Below the pieces are notes generated by a model. It was not told the origin of the DNA and did not search any database. It saw only the letters and a program-made list of their open reading frames with translations. Shown piece by piece: positions 8,438 to 16,424 of a stretch of DNA of 64,000 nt. Numbering within the stretch: the stretch's first letter is position 1; each line of letters starts with the position of its first letter. Source of the stretch: CBDCRK01 sp965220955 (GTDB lineage: Bacteria > Desulfobacterota > Binatia > Bin18 > CBDCRK01); NCBI GenBank assembly GCA_965220955.1, contig CBDCRK010000047.1, positions 114,411-178,410 on the forward strand, in the 5' to 3' direction. The position numbers and the translations under genes were made by a program.

Positions 8438-10029
8438 GGCAATTCTATCGTAGTCTTTTGCTGACAGTTTTGATTTTGACCCTAGGAGCGCTCTTTTGTC
8501 TTACTCCATCGGCTGTTTCTTCTCTGCCTCAGTGGTGGACGAAGTACCTTCCCGTGCCCAAAATCCGGCTAGGGCTCGACCTACGTGGCGGTACTCATCT
8601 TCTTCTTAGTGTGGATCTGGAAAAGGCATTGGAGACCGCCCTTGACCAGAGTGTAGAGGAACTCCGCCGTGAGCTGCGGGAGGAAGGTATTGCCATTATT
8701 GGAGTGGAGCACAAAGACGATGTTGTACAGTTGTCCTCAGTCAGTCAGCAGAAGAGGGGAGAGGTAGAAAGAATTATTACTGACCGATTCCCCAACCTTT
8801 CTCTTGTGCCTAGAGAAAATGGGAAAAGTCAAAGGATCCGCTTAAGCTTGAGCCGTCAAGAAGAAAGACGTATACGGGAGTACGCCTTAGACCAATCTCT
8901 GGAAACAATCCGTAACCGGGTTGACCAGTTCGGGGTGGCTGAGCCCATCATCCAGCGTCAGGGTGATCGGGAAATTATTGTGCAACTGCCAGGCATACAA
9001 GATCCTGAGCGAGCTAAGAGCATTATTGGTAGAACGGCCCTCCTTGAGTTTAAACTTGTTGCCGAGGGATTTCAAGAAGAGCAGGTAAGCGAGGGTAATC
9101 TGACCGGGGACACGCAGATTCTTTATGGTACAGATACCGACCCGCTTAGCGGTGTGACCAGCCGGGTGTCATATGTACTGGAAAGGAAAACTTTGATGAC
9201 TGGGGATGTAGTGGCCAATGCCCGGCCAAGGCCAGGAGCGCAGTTTGAGGGACCCTATGTAGAGCTTATGCTCAATGACCGGGGGGCAAGGGTCTTTGAA
9301 GAGATCACCAGCGATAACGTAGGACGCAGATTGGCTATTATACTGGACAATACGGTGTACTCGGCTCCGGTCATTAGAGAGCGAATTGGCGGAGGCAGAG
9401 CCTCGATCACTGGCAGATTCGACTTTAGAGAATCGCGGGATCTTGCTATTGTGCTACGAGCTGGTGCTCTTCCTGCTCCGGTCACTATTGTAGAGGAAAG
9501 AACAGTAGGTCCCTCACTAGGGCGCGACTCCATTCGCCAGGGGGTTATCTCTTTTATTGTGGGCGGAGTGTTTGTGGTGGTGTTCATGGTGGTGTACTAC
9601 AAACTTGCTGGAGTGCTGGCAGACCTAGCACTGATACTAAACATGATCTACTTGCTGGCATTTCTTGCTGTTTTTGGGGCCACGCTCACTTTACCTGGAA
9701 TCGCCGGTATTGTACTCACTATGGGCATGGCAGTAGATGCCAATGTTCTTATCAGCGAACGCATGCGGGAAGAGAGCCGGCTGGGCAAAGGTGCTCGGGC
9801 GGCGCTTGAGTCAGGGTATGAGAGGGCACTGCCAGCCATTCTGGACTCCAATATTACGACATTTCTCTCTGGGCTCATACTCTTTCAATTTGGAACTGGT
9901 CCAGTCAAGGGATTTGCCGTAACCCTCTGCACTGGAATCGTAAGCAGCGTAGTCACTGCCGTGGTTGTTACTAGGATCATCTACGAGTATCTGCTCTCCA
10001 CCCGGCGGGTCAATGAGATCAGTGTGTAG
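8434..10029 (+). CDS. secD: Protein translocase subunit SecD
   Basis: SecD uses the proton gradient to help pull secreted proteins across the inner membrane. The 531-residue length is normal for SecD alone. It has an N-terminal helix, RLGLDLRGGTHLLLSVD, a large periplasmic domain with IRNRVDQFGVAEPIIQRQG, and five or so C-terminal helices with GMAVDANVLISERMREE. It starts with GTG inside the yajC stop. The usual partner secF does not follow: recJ begins 45 bp later, and SecD is not fused to a SecF half. Confidence 0.97.
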   Translation: MRQFYRSLLLTVLILTLGALFCLTPSAVSSLPQWWTKYLPVPKIRLGLDLRGGTHLLLSVDLEKALETALDQSVEELRRELREEGIAIIGVEHKDDVVQLSSVSQQKRGEVERIITDRFPNLSLVPRENGKSQRIRLSLSRQEERRIREYALDQSLETIRNRVDQFGVAEPIIQRQGDREIIVQLPGIQDPERAKSIIGRTALLEFKLVAEGFQEEQVSEGNLTGDTQILYGTDTDPLSGVTSRVSYVLERKTLMTGDVVANARPRPGAQFEGPYVELMLNDRGARVFEEITSDNVGRRLAIILDNTVYSAPVIRERIGGGRASITGRFDFRESRDLAIVLRAGALPAPVTIVEERTVGPSLGRDSIRQGVISFIVGGVFVVVFMVVYYKLAGVLADLALILNMIYLLAFLAVFGATLTLPGIAGIVLTMGMAVDANVLISERMREESRLGKGARAALESGYERALPAILDSNITTFLSGLILFQFGTGPVKGFAVTLCTGIVSSVVTAVVVTRIIYEYLLSTRRVNEISV

Positions 10030-10073
10030 TAGTAAACTGTTAGTACTCAGTTCTGTCAGATGAGGAAGGTGAG

Positions 10074-11855
10074 ATGACAGGTGGTGCCCCAGCAGCTGCC
10101 ACGCGCTGGCAAGTCTTCGAACCTAACCCGGATGCCCAGGCAAGGCTCTGTGCAGAGCTAATCTTGCCGCAGGGAGGGAAGCCCTCTCTGCTCTTAGCTC
10201 GTTTGCTTCTAAGACGGGGTTTCCATGATTTAGAAAGGGCCCGGAGTTTTCTCAGCCCGTCTCTCTCTCGTGGGCTTCATTCGCCGCTACTCTTTCCAGA
10301 TATGGAACGGGCAGTGTCCCGTCTTGTCCAGGCACTTGAGAGAAGGGAATGCGTGTTTGTTTATGGAGACTATGATGTTGACGGTATCACTGGCAGTGCC
10401 CAGCTTCTTCTTTTCCTTCGTGAGCTAGGAGTCTCTCCAGGCTTATACATTCCTCATCGTCTAAAAGAGGGGTATGGGCTTAACGAGGGGGGGATACGGG
10501 AGATTGCAGCTCAGGGAGGAAAGGTCATTATCACTGCTGACTGTGGAGCCGCAAGCCACAAAGAGATTAGTCTTGCCCAGAGTCTAGGAATAGATGTAAT
10601 TGTTTGTGATCATCACCAAGTGCCGGATATACGACCTCCGGCCCTGGCAGTGTTGAACCCAATGGAAAAAGATTGTGCCTTCTCTTTTGCGGGTCTCTCT
10701 GGGGCCGGCGTAGCCTTTTATCTGCTTATGGGCTTGCGCATGCGGCTTAGGCAGATAGGAATCCAGCCACTTCCGGACTTGCGGCGCTATCTTGACCTTG
10801 TCACCCTTGGCACCGTAGCCGATATGGTACCTTTGATAGAAGATAACCGTACGCTTGTTAGCTATGGTCTTAAGGAAATTGACAAAACAAAAAGACCAGG
10901 GATGGTTGCCCTCAAAGAGGTAAGCGGTCGACCTTACGGCAGGAAAGGAATGGAAGAGGCTTCCACTAGTTACATTGGCTTTCGTCTTGGTCCCAGGCTT
11001 AATGCTGGAGGCAGATTGGCGGACGCTAAGAGAGCAGTAGAAATGCTTACCACTGATGACGTATCCTATGCCCGGGCTCTGGCGGCTGATCTGGACCGCG
11101 AGAACAAGGAAAGGCAGACGCTAGAAGAAGAAATTTTAAATCAGGCGTTTGAGATGGCAAAGGATTTGATGGGAAAACGAAGTTTGGTACTTGCTTCTCA
11201 TGATTGGCACCCAGGAGTGATTGGTATTGTTGCCACACGCTTAGTTGAGGAGTTTTGTCGGCCAACTATTCTTATTGCCCTGGATGGAGCATGGGGAAGA
11301 GGGTCGGGGAGAAGTCCTTACTCATTTCACCTCTATCAGGGGATAAGTGCTTGTCAGGAGCTTTTGGATAGCTTTGGCGGTCACCGTCAGGCTGCGGGTC
11401 TGCGTATCCGGACAGAGCGCATCTCCGAGTTTAGGGATAGATTTGAGCGGATCGTTCAGGAACGGACTAGAGAAGAGGATTTTATTCCAACAGTTGATAT
11501 TGATGGAGAACTTGATCTGCAGAGACTTAGGTTGTCCTTCATAGAAGAAATGCGAATGCTTGAGCCCTATGGACAAGGAAACCCCGAACCAATTTTTCTT
11601 GCCCGAGATGTTAAAGTGCTTTCGAGCCGAGTTTTAGGGATAGAGTATTCATCCAGGAGAAAGAGCCACTTGAAACTTGCTCTGCTCCCTTCTGGGGGAG
11701 GTAAATCGTTTGAAGCCATCTGGTTTGGAATGGGGAGAAGGGATGTCCCTCGGGGGAGCTGTGTGAACATTCTTTACACCCCAGAGATTAATTTCTGGAA
11801 CAGTATGACGCGGATTCAACTTCGCCTTCGCGATTTGCAGATAACAAGCGTCTAA
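10074..11855 (+). CDS. recJ: Single-stranded-DNA-specific exonuclease RecJ
   Basis: RecJ is the 5'-3' exonuclease of RecF-pathway recombination, mismatch repair and base-excision repair. The 593-residue protein has the DHH-superfamily metal motifs YGDYDVDGITG, ITADCGAAS and VCDHHQ, then GTVADMVPL and FRLGPRLNAGGR. The DHHA1 domain has HDWHPGVIGIVATRL and FGGHRQAAGL, and an OB-type C-terminal domain carries EPYGQGNPEPIF. It is clearly intact. It is downstream of secD in the same direction with 44 bp between, so cotranscription is likely. Confidence 0.96.
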   Translation: MTGGAPAAATRWQVFEPNPDAQARLCAELILPQGGKPSLLLARLLLRRGFHDLERARSFLSPSLSRGLHSPLLFPDMERAVSRLVQALERRECVFVYGDYDVDGITGSAQLLLFLRELGVSPGLYIPHRLKEGYGLNEGGIREIAAQGGKVIITADCGAASHKEISLAQSLGIDVIVCDHHQVPDIRPPALAVLNPMEKDCAFSFAGLSGAGVAFYLLMGLRMRLRQIGIQPLPDLRRYLDLVTLGTVADMVPLIEDNRTLVSYGLKEIDKTKRPGMVALKEVSGRPYGRKGMEEASTSYIGFRLGPRLNAGGRLADAKRAVEMLTTDDVSYARALAADLDRENKERQTLEEEILNQAFEMAKDLMGKRSLVLASHDWHPGVIGIVATRLVEEFCRPTILIALDGAWGRGSGRSPYSFHLYQGISACQELLDSFGGHRQAAGLRIRTERISEFRDRFERIVQERTREEDFIPTVDIDGELDLQRLRLSFIEEMRMLEPYGQGNPEPIFLARDVKVLSSRVLGIEYSSRRKSHLKLALLPSGGGKSFEAIWFGMGRRDVPRGSCVNILYTPEINFWNSMTRIQLRLRDLQITSV

Positions 11856-11942
11856 ATTCAACTGGTTACAAGTGTATTGACCATAATATGAGCCTATGTT
11901 ATAGGGCAGCCACTCCAGTATTTGCCTGAGGGGATAAGAGAG

Positions 11943-12170
11943 ATGGAAGACAGAGAGGAATTATTGTTGACAAGCCGAGAAGCAGCCGAGATTCTTGATC
12001 TGAGCCCGGACACTGTCAACGAGTTTGCCCGCAAGCAAATTCTGCCTGCTATTAAAAAGGGACGCCAGTGGCGGTTCCGTCGTCGTGATATTACTTCTTT
12101 TAAGCGATATCTAAACAAATCGTCAGACAGTGGGCTACGCCTACAACAGAGAGGGAAAGCAGCGGCTTAA
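11943..12170 (+). CDS. Small excisionase/MerR-type helix-turn-helix DNA-binding protein
   Basis: The 75-residue protein reads LLTSREAAEILDLSPDTVNEF followed by GRQWRFRRRDITSFKRYL. This is the helix-turn-helix plus wing of the excisionase-like DNA-binding domain, whose final segment normally inserts the wing arginines into DNA. The ATG at 11943 is preferred over a TTG at 11922 because GAGGGG sits at 11929-11934. It lies 19 bp before a methyltransferase gene in the same direction, so it may regulate that gene or lipid metabolism; this is inference. Confidence 0.8.
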   Translation: MEDREELLLTSREAAEILDLSPDTVNEFARKQILPAIKKGRQWRFRRRDITSFKRYLNKSSDSGLRLQQRGKAAA

Positions 12171-12189
12171 GATTGCTTTAGGGAGTGTG

Positions 12190-12831
12190 ATGTTGGTGCG
12201 GAAGGAGGAGGAGGACCGGTTTCCCCACGAGAGCAAAATCTACTCAGATTTCTCTCATCTTTACGATAGAATCTTTTCCCGATTCTTTTGTAATCGTATC
12301 ACTGAGGTGCTGCACTCTCTCGACATCCAGCCTGGCGAACGAGTGCTAGAGATAGGGGTAGGTACGGGTCTATCTTTTCCTGCCTATCCTCCTCACTGCG
12401 AAGTTGTGGGGATTGACGTTGCCATGGAGATGCTAGAGCAGGCTAACCAAAAAATTTCAGAGAATGGTTGGCGGCACCTTTATGTGCGGCACATGGACGC
12501 TTTAAATCTTGACTTTCCAGATAACTCATTTGACTATGTCACCGCTTTCCATGTAGTTAGTGTGGTGCCAAGCCCGGTACGTATGATGCACGAAGCTCAT
12601 CGAGTTTGTAAACCGCAGGGAACTGTAGTTATCATTAACCACTTCCGCAGTATTAAGCCTGTGATTGGTGCATTGCTCGGGCTTGTTGACCCAATCACAC
12701 GTCGATTGGGGTGGAGTTCCACTCTCGGGTTAACAGATGTGTTTGACGGCGTTCCTTTCCACATAGAGAAACGATACAAAACCTCATCTCTCTCACTTTT
12801 TACTGTAGTGATTGCACGCAATCGAAAATAG
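12190..12831 (+). CDS. Class I SAM methyltransferase, PmtA-like
   Basis: The protein of about 213 residues has the Rossmann motif VLEIGVGTGLSF, the acidic end of strand two VVGIDVAMEMLEQA, and the post-I motif FDYVTAFHVVSVV. The opening YSDFSHLYDRIFSRF resembles Rhodobacter-type phosphatidylethanolamine N-methyltransferases, which make phosphatidylcholine. That substrate is a guess from overall resemblance; ubiquinone-type or small-molecule methylation is also possible. The ATG at 12190 follows AGGGAG; a longer frame from 12130 would overlap the upstream helix-turn-helix gene. Confidence 0.78.
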   Translation: MLVRKEEEDRFPHESKIYSDFSHLYDRIFSRFFCNRITEVLHSLDIQPGERVLEIGVGTGLSFPAYPPHCEVVGIDVAMEMLEQANQKISENGWRHLYVRHMDALNLDFPDNSFDYVTAFHVVSVVPSPVRMMHEAHRVCKPQGTVVIINHFRSIKPVIGALLGLVDPITRRLGWSSTLGLTDVFDGVPFHIEKRYKTSSLSLFTVVIARNRK

Positions 12832-12883
12832 GGAATAGGGTTTTTCTTCACGGGTTTAATTGTGAGCTGAATAAATAGGGGTA

Positions 12884-13447
12884 CTATTTGACACGTGACA
12901 GGTATTCACCATTCTCAGTGTCGACCCGCACCAGGTCTCCGGGGTTGATAAAGCTAGGGACACGGATGGTAAGGCCCGTCTCCAGGGTAGCAGGTTTCAT
13001 TTCATTAATAGCTGAAGCGGTTTTCATGGCGGGAGGGGTATCTTCCACCTTTAAGTCTACAGTTTTAGGCAGAGAGATACTAACCGGCTGCCCATCATAA
13101 AAATCCAGCCGTAGCCTGAGATTAGGAGTAAGGTAAAGGATATAATCTCCGAGAGTATCGCTCGACAACGCCATCTGCTCATACGTCTCTGCGTTCATGA
13201 AGTGGTAGTCCTCTCCAGACTGATATAGATACTCTACCTCCTGTTGATCAAAAGTGACGCGATCCACACGGTCTTCTGAGCGAAACTTATACTCAGTTTG
13301 TAGTCCAGTGCGCAGATTACGCAGTTTAGTTTGGACAAACCCTCTTTTATTTCCTGGGGTTACATGTATTAATTCCATAATGCGGTGTGGATCATTTTGG
13401 TGCTGAACAACCATCCCTACCCGCAGCTGAGTTGCTGGTAGAAGCAT
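12884..13447 (-). CDS. efp: Translation elongation factor P
   Basis: EF-P rescues ribosomes stalled at proline stretches. All three domains are present in 187 residues: the KOW-like domain (ATQLRVGMVVQHQNDPHRIMEL), the middle OB domain and the C-terminal OB domain (NEMKPATLETGLTIRVPSF). The tip of domain I reads TPGNKRGFVQTKLRNL. Aligned without gaps to E. coli EF-P, the residue at the modified lysine-34 position is Asn, with Lys and Arg in the next two positions, so the usual modification rules may not apply. It is flanked by convergent and divergent unrelated genes. Confidence 0.93.
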   Translation of the reverse strand: MLLPATQLRVGMVVQHQNDPHRIMELIHVTPGNKRGFVQTKLRNLRTGLQTEYKFRSEDRVDRVTFDQQEVEYLYQSGEDYHFMNAETYEQMALSSDTLGDYILYLTPNLRLRLDFYDGQPVSISLPKTVDLKVEDTPPAMKTASAINEMKPATLETGLTIRVPSFINPGDLVRVDTENGEYLSRVK

Positions 13448-13542
13448 GTACTCATTCCTCCTTCTTTTTACCTATATTTTTTAACACCAGTGCGGATGTC
13501 GAGGCAAGGAGTATAGCTCTCAAGAGAGCCCGCAGAGAAAAG

Positions 13543-13962
13543 TTACTGTAGTTGTGATTTTCCTCCATCGGGGAGATGGTTAAAGACTGGTGAGGCGTGA
13601 TGATGAACAAGGAACCATTGTCTATTATAGTTTTCGTAGATATTAGTAGCCAGGATAGTGGAACGTGAGGGACTGTCATAAGTACGAGACTCAAGGTTCT
13701 CTATGAGAACAACCCAGGCCAGAGACCCCAGAACCTCAACCCGTACGTCTGTGAGGGTGAATCTCATCTCAAAGGTGTTTGCGAAGATTCGGTCCCAGCT
13801 TGCCATAATTGGTCCCCATCCCCACAGCAGTGGCCAGCCAGGATGAACACATTTGATATGGCCAGCTTGTAACCATACCTTTTCCATCTCACTTACAGAG
13901 AGACTCTCAAAGGCACGGTAAAACGATTCGTTGGCTTTTTCAACTGTTGCTTTTTCATTCAT
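13543..13962 (-). CDS. SnoaL/NTF2-like small protein
   Basis: The 139-residue protein has the layout of SnoaL_3/NTF2-like folds: N-terminal helices (VEKANESFYRAFESLSVSEMEKVW), then HPGWPLLWGWGPIMASWDRIF, then strands ending WFLVHHHASPV. Members are calcium/calmodulin-kinase-association-like or unknown-function dimers. The ATG at 13962 is chosen because GGAG lies 8 bases upstream; a TTG at 13968 is an alternative. A cupin gene lies 20 bp upstream on the same strand, so the two probably form a small operon. No specific substrate can be assigned. Confidence 0.8.
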   Translation of the reverse strand: MNEKATVEKANESFYRAFESLSVSEMEKVWLQAGHIKCVHPGWPLLWGWGPIMASWDRIFANTFEMRFTLTDVRVEVLGSLAWVVLIENLESRTYDSPSRSTILATNIYENYNRQWFLVHHHASPVFNHLPDGGKSQLQ

Positions 13963-13982
13963 GATCAATACTCCTTTTATTT

Positions 13983-14303
13983 CTAGGGCTTAGGAGCCAT
14001 AAAAACAAGCAAAACGAGTCTTTCCGGTCCAGGGTTCTTTACGCCGTGCTTATAACCTGATGGTGCCAGCGCAATACTGCCCTCACTCAGCTCTTTTTCT
14101 TCTGATCCGACACATACCAATCCTGTTCCCTGAAGGACATAGTAGACTTTGTCGGAGCCTTTATGTGTATGAGAGGTTTGTTCTTGTCCAGACTCGAAAC
14201 AATACACATCACAAAACATTCCCTTGGTATCGAAAAGATTAACCTTTTTCATTTTTTCTACTGCAAATGCGATATGAGAAGAAACTGTTTTAAAGACTTG
14301 CAT
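13983..14303 (-). CDS. Small cupin-domain protein
   Basis: The 106-residue protein is a single cupin barrel. The metal-binding motif reads SHTHKGSDKVYYVLQG (two His and a downstream Glu-equivalent position occupied by Asp), and the second motif contains APSGYKHGVKN. The ATG at 14303 follows AAGGAAAGG; upstream in-frame ATG 14354 would lie within a decayed gene fragment and is rejected. It is followed by the SnoaL-like gene. Function is not predictable beyond a possible small-molecule sensor or isomerase. Confidence 0.82.
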   Translation of the reverse strand: MQVFKTVSSHIAFAVEKMKKVNLFDTKGMFCDVYCFESGQEQTSHTHKGSDKVYYVLQGTGLVCVGSEEKELSEGSIALAPSGYKHGVKNPGPERLVLLVFMAPKP

Positions 14304-14331
14304 ATGGTCTTTCCTTTCCTTTTCACAGTCA

Positions 14332-14474
14332 TCATGGTTCAACAAAAGAGGCAATCCCGGCCAGAGTCAGATCGTCGAGGGTAGGGCCAAGACCACCGGT
14401 AGTGATAAGGATATTCGGATAACAGCGAAGAAATGTTTTAACCTCATCGACAATCCACCAAGAGTTGTTACTTT
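14332..14474 (-). pseudogene. Fragment of a MoCF/CinA-type molybdopterin-binding domain
   Basis: Read on the minus strand, this piece encodes about 46 residues: NNSWWIVDEVKTFLRC, then YPNILITTGGLGPTLDDLTL, ending with a stop at 14332. ITTGGLGPTxDDxT is the signature of the molybdopterin-binding domain found in CinA and MoaB/MogA. No start codon or the preceding half of the domain is present, so this is a truncated relic. It lies immediately in front of the cupin gene and now forms part of its leader region. Confidence 0.75.
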
Positions 14475-14615
14475 AGGTAACATCACATTATCATATAGTA
14501 AATTTGTTAAGAAGTAGTGGTAAGATAAATCAAAGTCATACAGCATGGATTGGTAAAGCTGAACTTAAAATGGATATCCGGAAATCTCTGCACATGATGT
14601 GTATCCTTCGGGAAT

Positions 14616-14782
14616 ACTAGCCTGGATTCCCACGACGGATAGATGCACTAACGAAAATACAATCTTTGTGTTAGCCCCTGATTGTACTGATAGCAGCAGA
14701 GTTTGCCTAATAGTCACTTGTTGGCCACACGGTCGTATTTCCCAAGAATTTCGGCACTTTTAGGCTGGGAATCCAGGCTAGT
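14616..14782. repeat. Perfect 17-bp inverted repeat enclosing 133 bp
   Basis: The sequence ACTAGCCTGGATTCCCA at 14616-14632 returns exactly reverse-complemented at 14766-14782. The enclosed 133 bp shows no gene. The layout resembles a miniature inverted-repeat element or the two ends of a collapsed mobile element. Confidence 0.75.
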
Positions 14783-14846
14783 GGAATTTGTGGTTTATGT
14801 AAAACCTATCTAATTAGCTACAGCATGCTTGTTTTCACCACCTCAA

Positions 14847-14890
14847 ACAAGCACCCCGCTTGTCGCCTCCGGCGCCCGCGGGGTGCTTGT
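14847..14890 (-). repeat. 44-nt hairpin element, copy 1 (13-bp variable stem, conserved 18-nt apex)
   Basis: Two perfect 13-base arms (14847-14859 and 14878-14890) flank an 18-base apex. On the minus strand the apex is GGGCGCCGGAGGCGACAA, which itself contains CGCC-GGA-GGCG, a 4-bp stem with a GNA triloop. The same architecture, apex and exact length recur at 30427-30470 with a different but still self-complementary stem. Confidence 0.8.
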
Positions 14891-14981
14891 CCTCGGTTGG
14901 CTCATTCCAAGGGATTCGAACTCTCGGCACGATGATTAGGAAGGCTATTCTTGTCGTCGGATCGTCGTTTTGGGTTTTTTT

Positions 14982-15695
14982 GCCCAATCCCTCGAAACGG
15001 TAAATTTCAGGAAGGTGCGCAATATCTTCGTCCTGGACTGGATAGTCTGTCGCCCGGAGCTGGGTGAGCGCGGCGTCCATTTAAACGGTGTTCCAAGCCA
15101 CGACCGCATTGGTGAGGAGGTTTAGACATTAAGCTTGGTTGGCTTGCTCCTCGTCATTCTTCCTGCTCACAGTGCCCTTGTTGGCGAAGAACAGAAAGTC
15201 CCGCAGGGCATGGATTGCCTCCCCCTTATTGAGCTGAAGATTGATACGGCGACGGTATTCTTCACTCTCCAAGTAGAGCAGGATGAAGAGGGTTTTCACA
15301 AGCCGCCCATATTCCTGTAGTGCCAGGGTCAGGGCATTATGCCGCACAGGGGCTTGGAGTTTGCTAATCAACAGAGAGGCCGTCACCCATCCGAGCTTGA
15401 GAGAGCCCGCCACGCGCAGCATATCATCCTAGCGCCGGAGGAGGAAGTTTTTGTTGATCGTGCCCTTCAGCCGTGGCGTGAGGTGTGGATACGCTTGCGG
15501 GGCGAGAATTGCATGCCGAGCAAATCGAAGCCATGTTCGTCAGTGGCCGGGATTACCTTTGTGCTATATTGCGAGAACTGATTCGAGGTCTAGTTGTAGG
15601 GTGTAGAAGGTCGAGCCTCGACCATAGCCGAAGTAGCGTGTGATCGCCGTGGCATTGCGCACTTTGCCGGTGGCCTGAGAGATCAAGAAGGGGTT
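14982..15695 (-). pseudogene. Decayed Tn3-family transposase (C-terminal region)
   Basis: Several minus-strand pieces in order match the catalytic and C-terminal part of Tn3-family DDE transposases: TAITRYFGYGRGSTFYT, STKVIPATDEHGFDLLGM, LRVAGSLKLGWVTASLLISK, LALQEYGRLVKTLFILLYL, EEYRRRINLQLNKGEAIHAL and LLTNAVVAWNTV. The pieces need frameshifts to join. Two in-frame TAA codons interrupt the end (near 15124 and 15081); the second stands where the family has the Tyr of WNTVYM. The first about 600 residues are missing. No terminal repeats were found. The element is dead and old. Confidence 0.8.
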
Positions 15696-16116
15696 GTTAG
15701 TATGGTATTTTAAAAATTAATATTTTGACTACACTCAAAATATGTTATTATCCAAAGAATAATACTAAAGTTTATCGTCTTAAAGACTAATATAAATATA
15801 AGTTTTAGTTATAAATTTTTCCGTAATTTATATTTTAGACTATAGTCTAAAATATAAATTTAATATATTTAAGAAAACACCTTAGCAGTTGGCAAAGAAA
15901 AGAAAAGAAGTTAAGATCTTATTTCTTATAAGTCAGGATCTTCTTTATAGTAGAAGACCAGGCCATCAACGGCCATATAAACGACCGGGTATTTGCTCAA
16001 TAAAATAAGCCAAAATTAAAAAAGACCCGGCGAATACTTGCGGCAATAACTGACTACGAGGTTGACCTAAAAAATCCCACCAATTAGTGTCTGATGAGTT
16101 ATTGATTTTACTATGT
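15696..16116. other. AT-rich intergenic stretch before the tRNA
   Basis: About 420 bp with no recognisable gene; 15700-15900 is strongly AT-rich with repeated TATTTTAGACTATAGTC-like words. From about 16028 it forms the left arm of the long inverted repeat around the tRNA gene. Confidence 0.6.
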
Positions 16117-16290
16117 GCCCCCGTAGCTCAGAAGGATAGAGCACAGGATTCCTAATCCTGGGGCCACGTGTTCGAATCACGTCGGGGGCATAACAAAATC
16201 AATAACTGAGCCGCAATCATCAGACTTGGTCTTGTTTTTGTGGGTCACCTCGTGGTCTACTCTTACTTCGGGTCGAAAAGGCTCAACGGC
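16028..16290. repeat. Long imperfect inverted repeat enclosing tRNA-Arg
   Basis: A perfect 13-bp pair (16097-16109 and 16195-16207, AGTTATTGATTTT and its complement) lies directly around the tRNA. A further perfect 9-bp pair (GTCTGATGA at 16089-16097 and its complement at 16218-16226) lies outside it. Looser matches continue outward, for example ACTACGAGGTTGACC near 16065 against the complement of GGTCACCTCGTGGT near 16243. The arms are therefore about 75-95 bp, with the tRNA at the centre. Confidence 0.7.
16117..16190 (+). tRNA. tRNA-Arg (anticodon CCT)
   Basis: A full cloverleaf folds by eye. The acceptor stem is GCCCCCG with CGGGGGC, the D-arm GCTC...GAGC, and the anticodon stem CAGGA/TCCTG with loop TTCCTAA giving anticodon CCT (reads AGG). 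The variable loop is five bases and the T-arm ACGTG-TTCGAAT-CACGT. The discriminator is A, and the CCA end is not encoded (TAA follows). The gene sits at the centre of a long inverted repeat, next to a decayed transposase, which fits a tRNA used as an integration hot spot. Confidence 0.96.
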
Positions 16291-16424
16291 AGCGGTAGAG
16301 ATGGCGCTACCAAATCAGGCAGTGTAGCGGGTAAGAGGCTAAAGAGACAATGCTTAAAGTAGAGTTGCTCAGAAAAATAAGATATAATAAGGATTAAGTT
16401 TACATAATATACCTTATCAGACTT

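Larger units (their letters stand above)
14475..14981. other. Intergenic debris with two palindromic elements
   Basis: No coding sequence is recognised here. The stretch holds a 17-bp inverted repeat pair and a 44-nt hairpin, each listed separately, between two decayed genes. Confidence 0.6.

Noticed and set aside
14905..14940. T-loop-like word GGGATTCGAAC suggesting a tRNA 3' end
   Set aside because: The flanking bases do not form a proper T-stem or acceptor stem, and no anticodon arm is present upstream.
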